A stretch of 64,000 nt of DNA from Paenibacillus sp. FSL R5-0490 (GCF_001956215.1 NZ_MRTQ01000015.1:1-64000); one strand, 5' to 3'. Counted from the first letter of the stretch, positions 7,950 through 17,219 are shown. Numbers and translations are program-made. The notes: generated from the letters alone by a model not told the origin.

Positions 7950-8561
7950 ATGAAATCACCAGCTAAGGGAGCCCTAGTCATGGTAATAGCGGGGGCTTTA
8001 ACGTTTTCTGCTGCCAATGGCATTTTGAAAGCAACTGAACTTTTTTCAGCGGAAAATTCATCTGTTTTAACAGGTATTCAAAAGAAATCTGAAGCATACA
8101 TACAACATGACAAAAAAGCTGAATCAAAAACAGTGGCTGAAAAAAATACTGTGAAACAAAAAACGGAGGAAAATACTCCTGCTTCTGCAGAATCCCCCAA
8201 AAAGGGAGATAGCAATAAGGCAATTGCTGCTGTGCAAACGGATACCGAATTATCGAGCCGGAAACCTGCAGCAAAACCAGTGGTAAAAACGGAATCTGTA
8301 CCAGCCAAAAAGCCTTCAGCTCCTGAGCCTGCTTCTGCGCCTACAGGAAATAAGACAACAAGTGAACCCGCAAAACCTGTAACCAGCCCAAAAGATTCCC
8401 AAGCACCAGCATCTGGCATGGGAGGGAATAGTACAGCAAGTCCTGCTGAAAAAGTTCTCAACCATGGACAGCAGGTTTCCCAGACCGCTAAAGAAAAAGC
8501 TGAGAGCAGACGAGCGGAAAAAGGAAATGAAAACAAAGAAAGCAATGGGAAGAACTTATAG
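7950..8561 (+). CDS. Exported or membrane-anchored Pro/Ala/Lys-rich low-complexity protein
   Basis: A 203-residue protein. Residues 1 to about 27 are a hydrophobic signal or anchor (GALVMVIAGALTFSAANGIL) without a clear signal-peptidase site. The rest is disordered, rich in Pro, Ala, Ser, Lys and Thr (KPAAKPVVK, KKPSAPEPASAP) and ends basic, which is typical of wall-spanning linkers. No domain is visible. It ends at a shared terminator facing the large polysaccharide enzyme gene, but the two are convergent and need not be related. Function unknown. Confidence 0.75.
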   Translation: MKSPAKGALVMVIAGALTFSAANGILKATELFSAENSSVLTGIQKKSEAYIQHDKKAESKTVAEKNTVKQKTEENTPASAESPKKGDSNKAIAAVQTDTELSSRKPAAKPVVKTESVPAKKPSAPEPASAPTGNKTTSEPAKPVTSPKDSQAPASGMGGNSTASPAEKVLNHGQQVSQTAKEKAESRRAEKGNENKESNGKNL

Positions 8562-8583
8562 ACTTCCTGGATCATTAAAAATT

Positions 8584-8617
8584 AAAGGCCTCTCCCGCGA
8601 TTGGGAAAGGCCTTTTA
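8584..8617. terminator. Bidirectional intrinsic terminator
   Basis: AAAGGCCTCTCCC and GGGAAAGGCCTTTT form a long stem around GCGATT between two convergent genes. Confidence 0.85.
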
Positions 8618-8619
8618 GT

Positions 8620-11600
8620 TTACAGCGGATGATCTTGTGTCACACTGCCTTTACGTTTTAGTTTATTCCAGCCGACAGTTACACCTTTTATGGCAGAGAA
8701 AATCGATTTTACCACCACATAGGTCATCAGCTGTTTATATAAAATTCGCTGTAAGAACAATGAGGCCAGTGGTTTAGGACTTTCTTTTTCCAGCCTGAAC
8801 GCATATAAGGAGGTAAAGAAATCCATCAAGTAAAATAGAACAAATCCAATGGCTGCTTTTTCAGGCTTGGTGCTGAAAAAGGCTAAGATAAACAAAAGAT
8901 CTGCAATGGGAGAAATCGTTTGATAAACATATTGAAAGAGCCACATGTTTGGAAGGGCTACATATCCTAATGATTGATGTTTTCTGTTAAATAATGCCTC
9001 CCTGTGTTTCCAAAGGCATTGAAGAGTCCCATATACCCACCGGTAGCGCTGCTTTGCCAGGCTTTTAATATCTTCCGGCACTTCAGTATAAGCATAGGCC
9101 TTTTCTTCGAATTCAATTTTCTTTCCATTGCGCAATAGGGCAAGCGTGATATCCGTATCCTCTGCAAGTGTATCCTCGCTAAAGTATCCGGCTTCTTCAA
9201 CCTCAGACTTTTTCCATGCACCGATTGCACCTGGTACTACAGTAATACAGTTGAGAGCGGCGAAGGCTCTTCTTTCCAGATTAAAGCCTGTCACATATTC
9301 AATATGCTGCCAGTTCGTCAGGAGATTCCCTTTATTGCCGACCTTCACATTACCTGACACAGCAGCCACTTGATCGTCCTTGAAATGGCTGACAAGCAGA
9401 GAAATAGCATTTTCAGCGATAAGCGTATCGGCATCTAAAGCTACCACAATTTCCCCCTTAGCTTCCTTGAAACCAAGGTTTACAGCTGAAGATTTTCCGC
9501 CATTGGCTTTTTTAATTAATCTGACGCGCGGGTTGTCTGCAAAAGCATCTTCAACAGCACGGGCCGTCTGATCCTTTGAGCCATCATCAATAACCAGTAT
9601 TTCAAAAGCAGAATAGTCACTGGTTAAAATGGAATCTACAGTTTTGCAGATGACCTTTTCCTCATTATAAGCAGCAATGACCACACTGACATATGGAGTA
9701 AATCCAGGGTCAATCTTTGTCTCTTTATACCGCTTAACCTGCTTCCTGGACAGGAAAACAAGAAAAACAAGACGCAAAATTCCTAAAAGGATGGCTGAAT
9801 AAAACAAAAAGCTGATGCCGTTATTCCAGTTTTTAAGGATTTTAAAAACGGCACTATCATATACAGAATAAGGGTTTTCCTGATCAGCAAAAGGCATGAT
9901 CTCACTGTCCCTTTTCCCAATTAAGCCGGCAGTAGTTGAAAATGTATAGCCGCGGCCTTTAAGTGTTTCAATAATAATCGGAAGGGCCTCAACAGTTTTG
10001 GAGCGGTCACCCCCGGCATCATGAAGCAAAATGACATTCCCTTCTGACAGCTGATCCAATGTTTGATTTACGAGATGATCAACTGTGGCTTCCTGCCAAT
10101 CTCCAGAATCAATGGATTGGCCGACCATGGTATAGCCAAGCTTCTGAGCTTCCATTATAGGAAGCTGCTCATTCCTTGTGGCCAGTTCCGTATCTGCAAT
10201 GTATGGAGGCCGAAAAAGAGTCATAGAACGGCCGGTTATGCCTTGAATTAAGCGTTGTGTTGCATTCAATTCCATCCTCAAACGGGAAGGTGTGATGGAT
10301 GTAATATCTGGATGTGTAAAGGTATGGTTTCCAAGCTCATGCCCCTCATCATAAATTCTTTTAACAAGCTGAGGATGCATCAGCGCATTTTCCCCTACGA
10401 CAAAAAAAGTGCCTTTCACCTGATACCTGTTCAATATGTCCAGTATTTCCGGAGTGTAGGCTGGATCAGGACCGTCATCAAACGTGAGAACGACTTCTTT
10501 TTTACTTGATTTTCCATGGCGGATTACTTCAAAAGGCTTTGGATATTGGACATAGGATTCCTTTTTGATCATTCCATTGGAATCCATTTCGATTGTCCTT
10601 CTTCCTTTTTCTGTTTCTGAAGCGATTTTCAATACCTCTCCGCTGCCAGTATGAATGGCTGAAAAATGACTATCAAAGGTACTAAGCACCTGAGATGGTT
10701 TTTTGCCTTCATTCCCCTTGTTAAGGAAATTCCAGATCGAAGGATCCTCGGAACCGAGCCGCCATATGGCAATCCCGGTAGAACCACTATTTAGCGCAAG
10801 GTTCATCTGGTTATAAAAAGTAGCAGCATCCAAAAACCAGACAGTATGATTTTTTCCATCCAGTTTATATCGTAAGTAGGGGTTTCCAGCTTCCATACTC
10901 CAATTGATATGGAGGTTCGCTTCCCTGCCCATCTTCATGATATCCCCAAACGTCATTTCTGCTGCTGGTTCACTTGAATTTTCTTCCCAGTTGTAGCCGT
11001 ATGTCCCCAGTCCTGCAACCAATTTTTCGGAGGGAATATCAGTTTGATTCAGTTTCTCCTTTACCCAATCTGTTTGAGCGACGGGGCCTGGTGTGCTCAT
11101 GGCATAGTGCTGGTCATAGAGCATCACAATGACGCGGTCAGCGTAGTTAGTCAAAGAAGCATAATCATAGCTTTCATCGTTCGGCGGAACATCCAATGTC
11201 ACCAGTAAATCTACCTTATGAAAGGCTTTGTACACCTTACTCATGAATTGTGTAAAATGATCCCTGTCAGAAGATTTAATGGCTTCGAAATCAATATTAA
11301 TCCCATCGAAGTTATTTGCTTTCACATAAAAAATCATTTCTTCAATAAAGCGATCTTCTGCCCCTGGAACAGTGAATAACCTATGCAGAACATCTGAATC
11401 CCATTTGCCGTCTATAAAATTATTTACTAATGGCAAAACCTTGATTTGATGTTCTTTAGCTTCTTTTACAATGGATGTGTCAATGGTGGACTTGACCTTT
11501 AGATCTGGTGTAACCTGCATCCATTCAGGTATCAAAGTAGTTATAGACTCTTTGTTTTTCTTGAAAGATATTTTACTATTTTCATCCCAATTGACATAGA

Positions 11601-12276
11601 ATCCATACACTTCTTGATCTTGATTTTCTTGAATTTTGGCATCAGAGTTTGTTTCCTGAGCCCGAGATGCCGAATCCTTTTCATGGAAGGGCTTGTCAAT
11701 CGGCTCTATCTGTGTGCTTGAAGGGTGCTGCTCCAGATTTAATGCAGGAACCCTGGGAGCCGTATTTAGGCTCTCAATAAAAAATGCTGATATCACTGCA
11801 ATTAATAGAATGAAGCCTGCAGTCATTCGTTTGATTAGAGACCAGCGCCGTTTAGCCGGATCAAGAAATATAGATTCCTGTTTTCCATCATTTGTTTTCA
11901 GCCCCAGATTATAAAACCAGTGGAAGAAAAAATAGCAGACAAGTCCTACAATCCCTCCTAAAATACCAGAAACAACTGAATCGGATGATAATAATCCGCT
12001 TTTAAGATTTGAAATCAGCCGGAAATCGTCTAATGGGCCAAAATCCATGTAAGGCAGCTTATGTATGTATGGGATAAAAACAGTAATCAGAGAGCCCAGG
12101 AACAGGGCCACAATATTAAGGCGCAGCAGCAGTGAACAAGCAAACAACAATGGAATTCTGTAACTATCCAAAGGTAAAAATGCCAGAAAGAAGCCCAGAG
12201 TACTTGCAATCGCTCCTGCAGTACCAGTGACAGGGGCAAACAGAGATCTGACAATCCACCTAAAAAAACGATCCAC
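8620..12276 (-). CDS. Three-domain membrane enzyme: GH18 hydrolase, polysaccharide deacetylase, GT2 synthase
   Basis: A 1218-residue fusion. Four N-terminal membrane segments (to about 170) lead to an extracellular GH18 domain (about 220-510, catalytic DGINIDFE). A CE4/NodB deacetylase follows (about 595-785; TFDDGPD, HTFTH, RPPY, LLHDAGG). After one membrane segment (about 820-845) comes a cytoplasmic GT2 synthase (about 860-1085; IDDGS, DAD, EDTDIT, QRYRW) and more membrane segments. GT2 with the QxxRW signature makes a beta-linked polymer while extruding it. The outer domains would deacetylate and cut it, much as PgaB and PgaC do for poly-N-acetylglucosamine, here in one chain. I took the GTG start 7 nt after GGGAGG. 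The gene stands alone with no PilZ domain or ica-like neighbours. Domain calls are firm and the polymer is inferred. Confidence 0.93.
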   Translation of the reverse strand: MDRFFRWIVRSLFAPVTGTAGAIASTLGFFLAFLPLDSYRIPLLFACSLLLRLNIVALFLGSLITVFIPYIHKLPYMDFGPLDDFRLISNLKSGLLSSDSVVSGILGGIVGLVCYFFFHWFYNLGLKTNDGKQESIFLDPAKRRWSLIKRMTAGFILLIAVISAFFIESLNTAPRVPALNLEQHPSSTQIEPIDKPFHEKDSASRAQETNSDAKIQENQDQEVYGFYVNWDENSKISFKKNKESITTLIPEWMQVTPDLKVKSTIDTSIVKEAKEHQIKVLPLVNNFIDGKWDSDVLHRLFTVPGAEDRFIEEMIFYVKANNFDGINIDFEAIKSSDRDHFTQFMSKVYKAFHKVDLLVTLDVPPNDESYDYASLTNYADRVIVMLYDQHYAMSTPGPVAQTDWVKEKLNQTDIPSEKLVAGLGTYGYNWEENSSEPAAEMTFGDIMKMGREANLHINWSMEAGNPYLRYKLDGKNHTVWFLDAATFYNQMNLALNSGSTGIAIWRLGSEDPSIWNFLNKGNEGKKPSQVLSTFDSHFSAIHTGSGEVLKIASETEKGRRTIEMDSNGMIKKESYVQYPKPFEVIRHGKSSKKEVVLTFDDGPDPAYTPEILDILNRYQVKGTFFVVGENALMHPQLVKRIYDEGHELGNHTFTHPDITSITPSRLRMELNATQRLIQGITGRSMTLFRPPYIADTELATRNEQLPIMEAQKLGYTMVGQSIDSGDWQEATVDHLVNQTLDQLSEGNVILLHDAGGDRSKTVEALPIIIETLKGRGYTFSTTAGLIGKRDSEIMPFADQENPYSVYDSAVFKILKNWNNGISFLFYSAILLGILRLVFLVFLSRKQVKRYKETKIDPGFTPYVSVVIAAYNEEKVICKTVDSILTSDYSAFEILVIDDGSKDQTARAVEDAFADNPRVRLIKKANGGKSSAVNLGFKEAKGEIVVALDADTLIAENAISLLVSHFKDDQVAAVSGNVKVGNKGNLLTNWQHIEYVTGFNLERRAFAALNCITVVPGAIGAWKKSEVEEAGYFSEDTLAEDTDITLALLRNGKKIEFEEKAYAYTEVPEDIKSLAKQRYRWVYGTLQCLWKHREALFNRKHQSLGYVALPNMWLFQYVYQTISPIADLLFILAFFSTKPEKAAIGFVLFYLMDFFTSLYAFRLEKESPKPLASLFLQRILYKQLMTYVVVKSIFSAIKGVTVGWNKLKRKGSVTQDHPL

Positions 12277-12530
12277 ATTTATTCCTCCCAAGATGTAATG
12301 TTAATTATGTAAAAGGGTACGGCTGTACTCCTAAACCTCCATTATTTCTACAAAAAATGACCATCAACAAAAATTTAGGCTTTCACTCTTTGATTTTGGG
12401 GGTAGGTTAAAATTTTGCACTGATTTTTTTATGGTAAAACTGGTTAATCATAAAAGAAGCATATTGTAAAGCTGTCCGGCAGTATGATGAAGTAATAGCT
12501 ATTTGTCAGTTCGCCGGAAGGAGAATCGGA

Positions 12531-14021
12531 ATGGCCTATTATCGGGATCCGCAGTTATCAACAGAGGAAATGCTTACCATCATCCGAAACGGACTCGGCA
12601 TTTCTCAGGTTCAGAAGAAAATTATTATTGTCGGAGCCGGTATGTCCGGGCTGGTGGCTGCTTCGCTGCTGAAGGAAGCCGGTCATGATGTAACGGTATT
12701 AGAAGCAACACAACGGGTTGGCGGCAGGATTTTCACGATGAGAGAGCCGTTCATGGACGATTTATACCTGGATGTGGGCGCCATGCGAATTCCTCATATT
12801 CATCCATTAGTTCTTGAATATATTAAAAAATTCCGTTTAAAAGTAAATGAATTTAAGAACACAACACCCCAGGACCTGATCTTTGCCAATGGAATAAAAA
12901 CGAATCGAACCGCCTATCAGAAGAATCCGGATATGCTGGGTTACCCGGTTGCTCCGCATGAAAAAGGAAAGACCGCGGAAGAGCTGCTCGCGATGGCAAT
13001 AAAGCCAGTTGCAGATTTTATTAGGCAAAACCCTGCTCAAAATTGGAATATAGTAGTTAGAGAGTTTGACAGATATCCAATGAGTTTCTTTCTGAGGTAC
13101 AACCCGGTGGGCCCCAGTCTGTCTCCCGGAGCCCTTGAAAGCATTAAAGTTCTGCTGGGTCTGGAAGGGTTTCCGGAGCTGAGCTTTCCGGCCATTCTGC
13201 GGGAGCTGCTTCCTTTATTCAGTCCGGACATTCATTTTTATGAAATAGAGGGAGGCAATGACAAGCTTCCAAATGCTTTTTTGCCTCAGTTAAAAGAAAA
13301 TCTTTATTTTGGCTATCAGATGACAAAAATAGAACAGGATCAACAGCAGGTTACCATTCATGCCAGACATACCTTAAGCCAAAGGCCTTTGGCAGTAATG
13401 GGTGACCTGGCCATTATCACGATTCCTTTTTCTTTGCTCTCCTTCGTTGAAGTCGTTCCCCGGCATTCATTTTCGCATAATAAATGGAAAGCCATTCGGG
13501 AACTTCATTATGTTTCATCAACAAAAATCGGGCTTCAGTTCAAGCATCGATTCTGGGAACGGGAAGGACTGCATGGAGGGAAGCTCATGACAGATCTGCC
13601 CATTCGCTTTGCTGCCTATCCGAGCCATCTGATCGGATCTTCAGGTTCCGGAGTTATTATGGCAAGCTATACCTGGGAAGATGATACGTTATCCTGGGAT
13701 AACCTTAAGGAAGGGGACCGGATCCGGAATGCCCTTGACAATTTGGCTGTTGTTCATGGCAATCAGGTCTACGAGCATTTCTTAACAGGAGCTTCCCATA
13801 GCTGGTCCCAGTACCCTTTTTCGGGCGGAGCCTTCTCCATGTTCAAGCCGAGCCAGGAGACAGAGCTGTACCCGTCTATTCCTGTTCCAGAGGGGAGAGT
13901 TCATTTCGCCGGGGAACATACTTCCACAGCCCCGGGCTGGATAGAGGGAGCGATTCAATCAGGCATCAGGGCTGCAAGTGAAGTGACCGATTTGCCAAGA
14001 GGCTATTATAAGTGGTCTTAA
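12531..14021 (+). CDS. Flavin monoamine oxidase / L-amino-acid-oxidase-like protein
   Basis: A 496-residue FAD enzyme. The dinucleotide-binding motif VGAGMSGLVAASLL lies near residue 34, followed by LEATQRVGGRIFT. The C-terminal FAD-binding signature FAGEHTSTAPGWIEGAIQSG is intact. The architecture is that of bacterial flavin amine oxidases, which deaminate amines or L-amino acids to produce H2O2 and ammonia. There is no signal peptide. It has its own AAGGAG site and a terminator right after. The nearby cre-controlled gene is a separate unit. Substrate cannot be read. Confidence 0.9.
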   Translation: MAYYRDPQLSTEEMLTIIRNGLGISQVQKKIIIVGAGMSGLVAASLLKEAGHDVTVLEATQRVGGRIFTMREPFMDDLYLDVGAMRIPHIHPLVLEYIKKFRLKVNEFKNTTPQDLIFANGIKTNRTAYQKNPDMLGYPVAPHEKGKTAEELLAMAIKPVADFIRQNPAQNWNIVVREFDRYPMSFFLRYNPVGPSLSPGALESIKVLLGLEGFPELSFPAILRELLPLFSPDIHFYEIEGGNDKLPNAFLPQLKENLYFGYQMTKIEQDQQQVTIHARHTLSQRPLAVMGDLAIITIPFSLLSFVEVVPRHSFSHNKWKAIRELHYVSSTKIGLQFKHRFWEREGLHGGKLMTDLPIRFAAYPSHLIGSSGSGVIMASYTWEDDTLSWDNLKEGDRIRNALDNLAVVHGNQVYEHFLTGASHSWSQYPFSGGAFSMFKPSQETELYPSIPVPEGRVHFAGEHTSTAPGWIEGAIQSGIRAASEVTDLPRGYYKWS

Positions 14022-14055
14022 AGGCTAAATTGCGACAGAGATGTCTGTTTTTGAC

Positions 14056-14089
14056 GTTAAAATGTGCCATTGGATAGGCACTTTTTAAC
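14056..14089 (+). terminator. Intrinsic terminator after amine oxidase
   Basis: GTTAAAATGTGCC pairs with GGCACTTTTTAAC around an 8-nt loop. Confidence 0.8.
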
Positions 14090-14117
14090 GATTTTCCAAC
14101 AAATTGTACAAGACAGG

Positions 14118-14131
14118 TGTAAACGCTTTCA
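14118..14131 (+). promoter_or_regulatory. Perfect CcpA cre site
   Basis: TGTAAACGCTTTCA fits the cre consensus TGWAARCGYTWNCW at every position. A TATAAT box at 14134-14139 begins 2 bp downstream and the 43-aa gene starts 42 bp after the site, so CcpA-HPr-Ser-P would block the promoter while glucose is present. Confidence 0.8.
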
Positions 14132-14173
14132 ATTATAATTGAAGTATCAGATAGGAAAGGGGGATGCGTTCAG

Positions 14174-14305
14174 GTGGAACTTTTAATGGAGCAATGTGAA
14201 CATGGCCAGCAGGAAGGACCTTGTGAAGAGTGTGCCCCCAATATAGAAGGGGAAGAGACTTTCGATACCTCTGATTATGACTATCATAAGAGACTGTGGT
14301 TTTAA
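14174..14305 (+). CDS. 43-aa cysteine-rich acidic small protein under cre control
   Basis: Starts with GTG after AAAGGGGG (an in-frame ATG four codons later is an alternative). The protein has a possible metal-binding set, CEHGQQEGPCEEC, near the N-terminus, then an acidic stretch and an aromatic end (YDYHKRLWF). It is preceded by a perfect cre site and a TATAAT box and closed by a strong terminator, so it is transcribed alone. This arrangement argues for a real gene despite its size. I do not know the family. A small zinc-binding regulator of carbon metabolism is one possibility. Confidence 0.7.
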   Translation: MELLMEQCEHGQQEGPCEECAPNIEGEETFDTSDYDYHKRLWF

Positions 14306-14312
14306 AGAAAGA

Positions 14313-14345
14313 CGCTTGGGAATAATTTTCCCAAGCGCTTTTTTC
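14313..14345. terminator. Bidirectional intrinsic terminator
   Basis: CGCTTGGGAA pairs with TTCCCAAGCG, then CTTTTTT. It ends the 43-aa gene and lies at the end of the dioxygenase gene on the other strand. Confidence 0.85.
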
Positions 14346-14988
14346 ATAGTTTCTTTCTCCTCATCCATTGCGTTGCAGCCCATTTGTCGCCAATGACAAC
14401 AGGTGCTCCGCCATGAAGGGTAAGATCGTTCAAGTTTTGGTCATTATAAAAATATTCAAAGTACACGGCCATGCCTTTTTGTGGAGATACGGAGAGGTTA
14501 AGCTTTGGAAAATACGTTTCCCCGCCCTGTTCCACATCATTCAGGTACATCACAAGCGTGCTGATCCTCGGATTGCTTGCTGCTTTGCTGGCCGAAGAGA
14601 AGAAGTCAAAGTGTGCTTTATATTCCTGGCCTATTTTATAATTAAGAATCTGCAGCCCTTCACCATGATCTACTGGAATGTTCATGATTTGGGATACTCT
14701 TTTCTCGATTCTGGCAACGAGTTCATTTTCCCCTTCTTCGAAAAACGTGCTGCTGCTGGTTCTGAGTTCATCCACTTCAAGGGAGTTGGCAACTTTTGAA
14801 CGCTGCATGCGATCTTTTGACTGTTGAATCAGCTGGTCACATTCTTCATCGCTCAAAACATTTCCCAGTACCACAATTAATGGTTCTGCGAATTTAGCGA
14901 TTATTTGAATTTCCCGATCTTCTGTAATAATTTTATTTCCAGCATGATCAAAAATCGTTTGTTCTTTTATAGATGCATCCATTGCCAT
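14344..14988 (-). CDS. 2-oxoglutarate/Fe(II) dioxygenase, prolyl 4-hydroxylase type
   Basis: About 214 residues. The Fe(II) ligands are visible as HFD (in YKAHFDFF) and the distal histidine in LHGGAPV, and the 2-oxoglutarate-binding lysine lies in GDKWAATQW. The segment STLVMYLNDVEQGGETYFP is the family core. Homologues in Bacillus anthracis hydroxylate proline in collagen-like or elongation-factor peptides. I chose the ATG of MAMDA because GAGGT lies 8 nt upstream of it; the frame opens five codons earlier. It stands alone. Family secure, target unknown. Confidence 0.9.
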   Translation of the reverse strand: MAMDASIKEQTIFDHAGNKIITEDREIQIIAKFAEPLIVVLGNVLSDEECDQLIQQSKDRMQRSKVANSLEVDELRTSSSTFFEEGENELVARIEKRVSQIMNIPVDHGEGLQILNYKIGQEYKAHFDFFSSASKAASNPRISTLVMYLNDVEQGGETYFPKLNLSVSPQKGMAVYFEYFYNDQNLNDLTLHGGAPVVIGDKWAATQWMRRKKL

Positions 14989-15234
14989 GTACATCAACCT
15001 CATTTATTTAGTTTTCTGAAAATTCAATATATTTTTGCGCTGCTTGACGTATTTCTATTTCTGTTTTTTAACCAGTTTTTCAGCTGGCTGAATTTATTTT
15101 ACACTCTGATATGAAGGAATTCTATCTTTTTTTTCTGGGAAACTATTAAAAATTTAAAAGAAGCAACCGCATTTTATGGATTTAACGGAATATATTTCAA
15201 TACATAAGCCAGACTGAACAAAAGGAGATGGACG

Positions 15235-15855
15235 GTGTATCGAAACAGAGTTCCATACTATTTAGGCCAGAGTCGAAATGGCACTTTTTCCGCATTTAAA
15301 AATGGACTGATTATCATACTCGGGGCAACACTTGTGGCTGTATCCCTGCAATTATTCCTTGTGAAAAATTATGTCATTGATGGCGGCATTGTCGGATTGA
15401 GCATCCTCCTTTCACATGTTTTTCATGTAGATGTGGGTGCCTTGATCCTGCTGTTGAATCTCCCGTTTTTAGCGGCAGGCTTTTTCTTTTTAGGAGGAAG
15501 ATTTTTGGTGTTAAGCCTGTTTGCCAGTTCCGTGCTGGCAGGGGAGACATACATATTGGCTCCATTTGAGGAAGTGACTAACCATCCCTTGCTGATCATT
15601 ATCCTGGGAGGACTTTTGCTCGGAACGGGAGTAGGGCTCATTATCCGTTTCGGGGCCTGTCTGGACGGTACAGAGGTTTTGGCCATTATTTTCAGCGAGC
15701 GCCTGCCGTTCACCATCGGGCAATGCATTTTGATCATGAATACTCTACTTTTTGGAAGTTCGGTTTTTTTATTCGGACTGACCGAAGCGGCATACTCCCT
15801 TGCTACATTTTTGGTTGCTTATAAAACCATAGATACCATTTTAATGAAGACTTAA
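15235..15855 (+). CDS. YitT-family membrane protein lacking the C-terminal DUF2179 domain
   Basis: A 206-residue protein with five or six membrane segments and the family signatures NYVIDGGIVGLSILLS and GTGVGLIIRFGACLDGTEVLA. Usual YitT proteins are about 280 residues and carry a soluble C-terminal DUF2179 domain. Here the frame ends right after the last membrane segment (YKTIDTILMKT), with no remnant of that domain downstream. It starts with GTG after AAAGGAG. The function of the family is unknown. A short soluble protein gene follows. Confidence 0.88.
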   Translation: MYRNRVPYYLGQSRNGTFSAFKNGLIIILGATLVAVSLQLFLVKNYVIDGGIVGLSILLSHVFHVDVGALILLLNLPFLAAGFFFLGGRFLVLSLFASSVLAGETYILAPFEEVTNHPLLIIILGGLLLGTGVGLIIRFGACLDGTEVLAIIFSERLPFTIGQCILIMNTLLFGSSVFLFGLTEAAYSLATFLVAYKTIDTILMKT

Positions 15856-15921
15856 ACATTTTCGGATAATTTGGTGGGCCAGGTGCATCCTAAGCTTTAA
15901 AAAGCTGAAGGAGATAGTAAC

Positions 15922-16158
15922 GTGAATCCATACGAAATAACCGGCTTGATTGTGGATGATGAATTCGATGGGGAAGAATATGTGACGGCAGAATTTCTTC
16001 ATGAACACAATACCTATAGCATCACATTTAAAAAAGCAGATCTTGAGGTGATCAACGCCTGGGTATTTACTGATGGCTCGTCGCTTCCAGCAAATTTGTC
16101 TGAAGAGATAGTCGGGTTCATTAGAGGTGATGTGAAAAATAGAATAGGACTAAAATAG
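15922..16158 (+). CDS. Small acidic protein of unknown function (78 aa)
   Basis: Starts with GTG 7 nt after AAGGAGAT. Composition is acidic and beta-rich (GLIVDDEFDGEEYVTAEFLH, then NTYSITFKKADLEVINAWVF), with no membrane segment and no cysteine. It lies between YitT and a multi-pass membrane protein, 66 bp after the former, and could share their transcript. I do not recognise the family. Confidence 0.7.
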   Translation: MNPYEITGLIVDDEFDGEEYVTAEFLHEHNTYSITFKKADLEVINAWVFTDGSSLPANLSEEIVGFIRGDVKNRIGLK

Positions 16159-16252
16159 GGGCAGGAAAGTGAACCTCTATTTTTTTTGCATATTATTAGT
16201 CATCTCTCAAACAATACTTGTAAATACAATGTATTTGCAGGGAGGGTATTCT

Positions 16253-16819
16253 ATGAGTTATAGCGAGTATTGGGAACGGATATATTTACAAAGTGAAAAG
16301 ATGAATTCACTCATCTCTTCCTACTGGAGAGAATATTCAGGTTTTGGAGCCTGGCAGTATTGGGTGGTTTTCGCACTTATGGTGCTGCCTCTCGTTATTG
16401 TATACCTATCAGTTGACCGGACGAGAATATTTGAAATTTTCTTTTTTGGATATACCGTACATATACTTTGGACATACGCCGACAGCTTTTTGGAGCGATA
16501 TAGTTATTTTGTTCACACCCATTTTTTATTACCCATGTTTCCCTATGCACTGAATATGACAGCATCAGCTTTACCGGTCGGTTTCCTGCTGATCTACCAA
16601 TTCTGCACCAACCACAGCAAAAGCTTTCTGCTTTACACGATTTTAGGTTCTGCGATATTCGCCTTCGGATTTGCCACTATTGAAGAGTGGGCAGGTATGG
16701 CGCATTTTAACAAGGGAATGAATCAATTCTATATCTTTCTGATCGATATCGCGATTGCTTATGCAGCCTATTTTTTAACGATGTTTGTTAAAAGGATGAA
16801 TGAGAATATTAAAAGGTGA
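16253..16819 (+). CDS. Multi-pass membrane protein, CBO0543-like
   Basis: About 188 residues with five membrane segments: roughly 30-50, 60-78, 95-115, 120-145 and 155-180. The pattern FEIFFFGYTVHILWTYADSF followed by a second half with PYALNMTASALPVGFLLIYQ resembles CBO0543-type proteins by memory. The open frame begins at 16169, but the ATG at 16253 follows GGGAGGG at good spacing, and the upstream part is not typical. A repeat array follows directly. Function unknown. Confidence 0.75.
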   Translation: MSYSEYWERIYLQSEKMNSLISSYWREYSGFGAWQYWVVFALMVLPLVIVYLSVDRTRIFEIFFFGYTVHILWTYADSFLERYSYFVHTHFLLPMFPYALNMTASALPVGFLLIYQFCTNHSKSFLLYTILGSAIFAFGFATIEEWAGMAHFNKGMNQFYIFLIDIAIAYAAYFLTMFVKRMNENIKR

Positions 16820-16855
16820 CCAGGCGTGTAGCTGCTTGTTTGCACAAGGCCCGGG

Positions 16856-17219
16856 GTTGGGACACAGAATGCTTGGGGAGCACGGGGTGAGTCGGAAGAT
16901 GGGGTGGGTTCGGACATAGAATGCGTGGAAAGCTTGTGTTGTGTCAGAAGAAGGGCTAGGTTCTGACACAAAATGCGTGAAAAGCTCAGATTGAGTCGGA
17001 AGATGGGATGGGTTCGGACTCAGGAAGCTCGGAAAGCTCAAAATGAGTCGGAAGATGGGATGGGTTCGGACTCAGATTGCGGGAAGAGCTCAGGTTGAGT
17101 CGGAAGAAGGGCTAGGTTCTGACACAAAATGCATAAAAAGCTCAAATTGAGTTTGAAGCTGAGCCAGGTTAGGACACATGATGCGAGAAAAGCCCAGTTA
17201 GAGTCCGAAGATGGACAGG
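16856..17219. repeat. 52-bp-period intergenic repeat array B (7 exact units plus a fragment)
   Basis: Seven units of exactly 52 bp. Each begins GTTCGGACTCAG or a variant, has about 20 variable bases, then TGAGTCGGAAG and a 9-base linker (ATGGGATGG or AAGGGCTAG). An eighth fragment, GAGTCCGAAG with its linker, lies at 17305-17326 beyond a terminator, which suggests the terminator interrupted the array. The conserved blocks are inverted complements of one another. The array fills the gap of almost 600 bp between convergent genes. Confidence 0.92.

Noticed and set aside
16856-17219. CRISPR array
   Set aside because: Conserved and variable parts are imperfect, repeats differ between units, the conserved blocks are split and self-complementary, two units in the related array are fully identical, and no cas gene is present.
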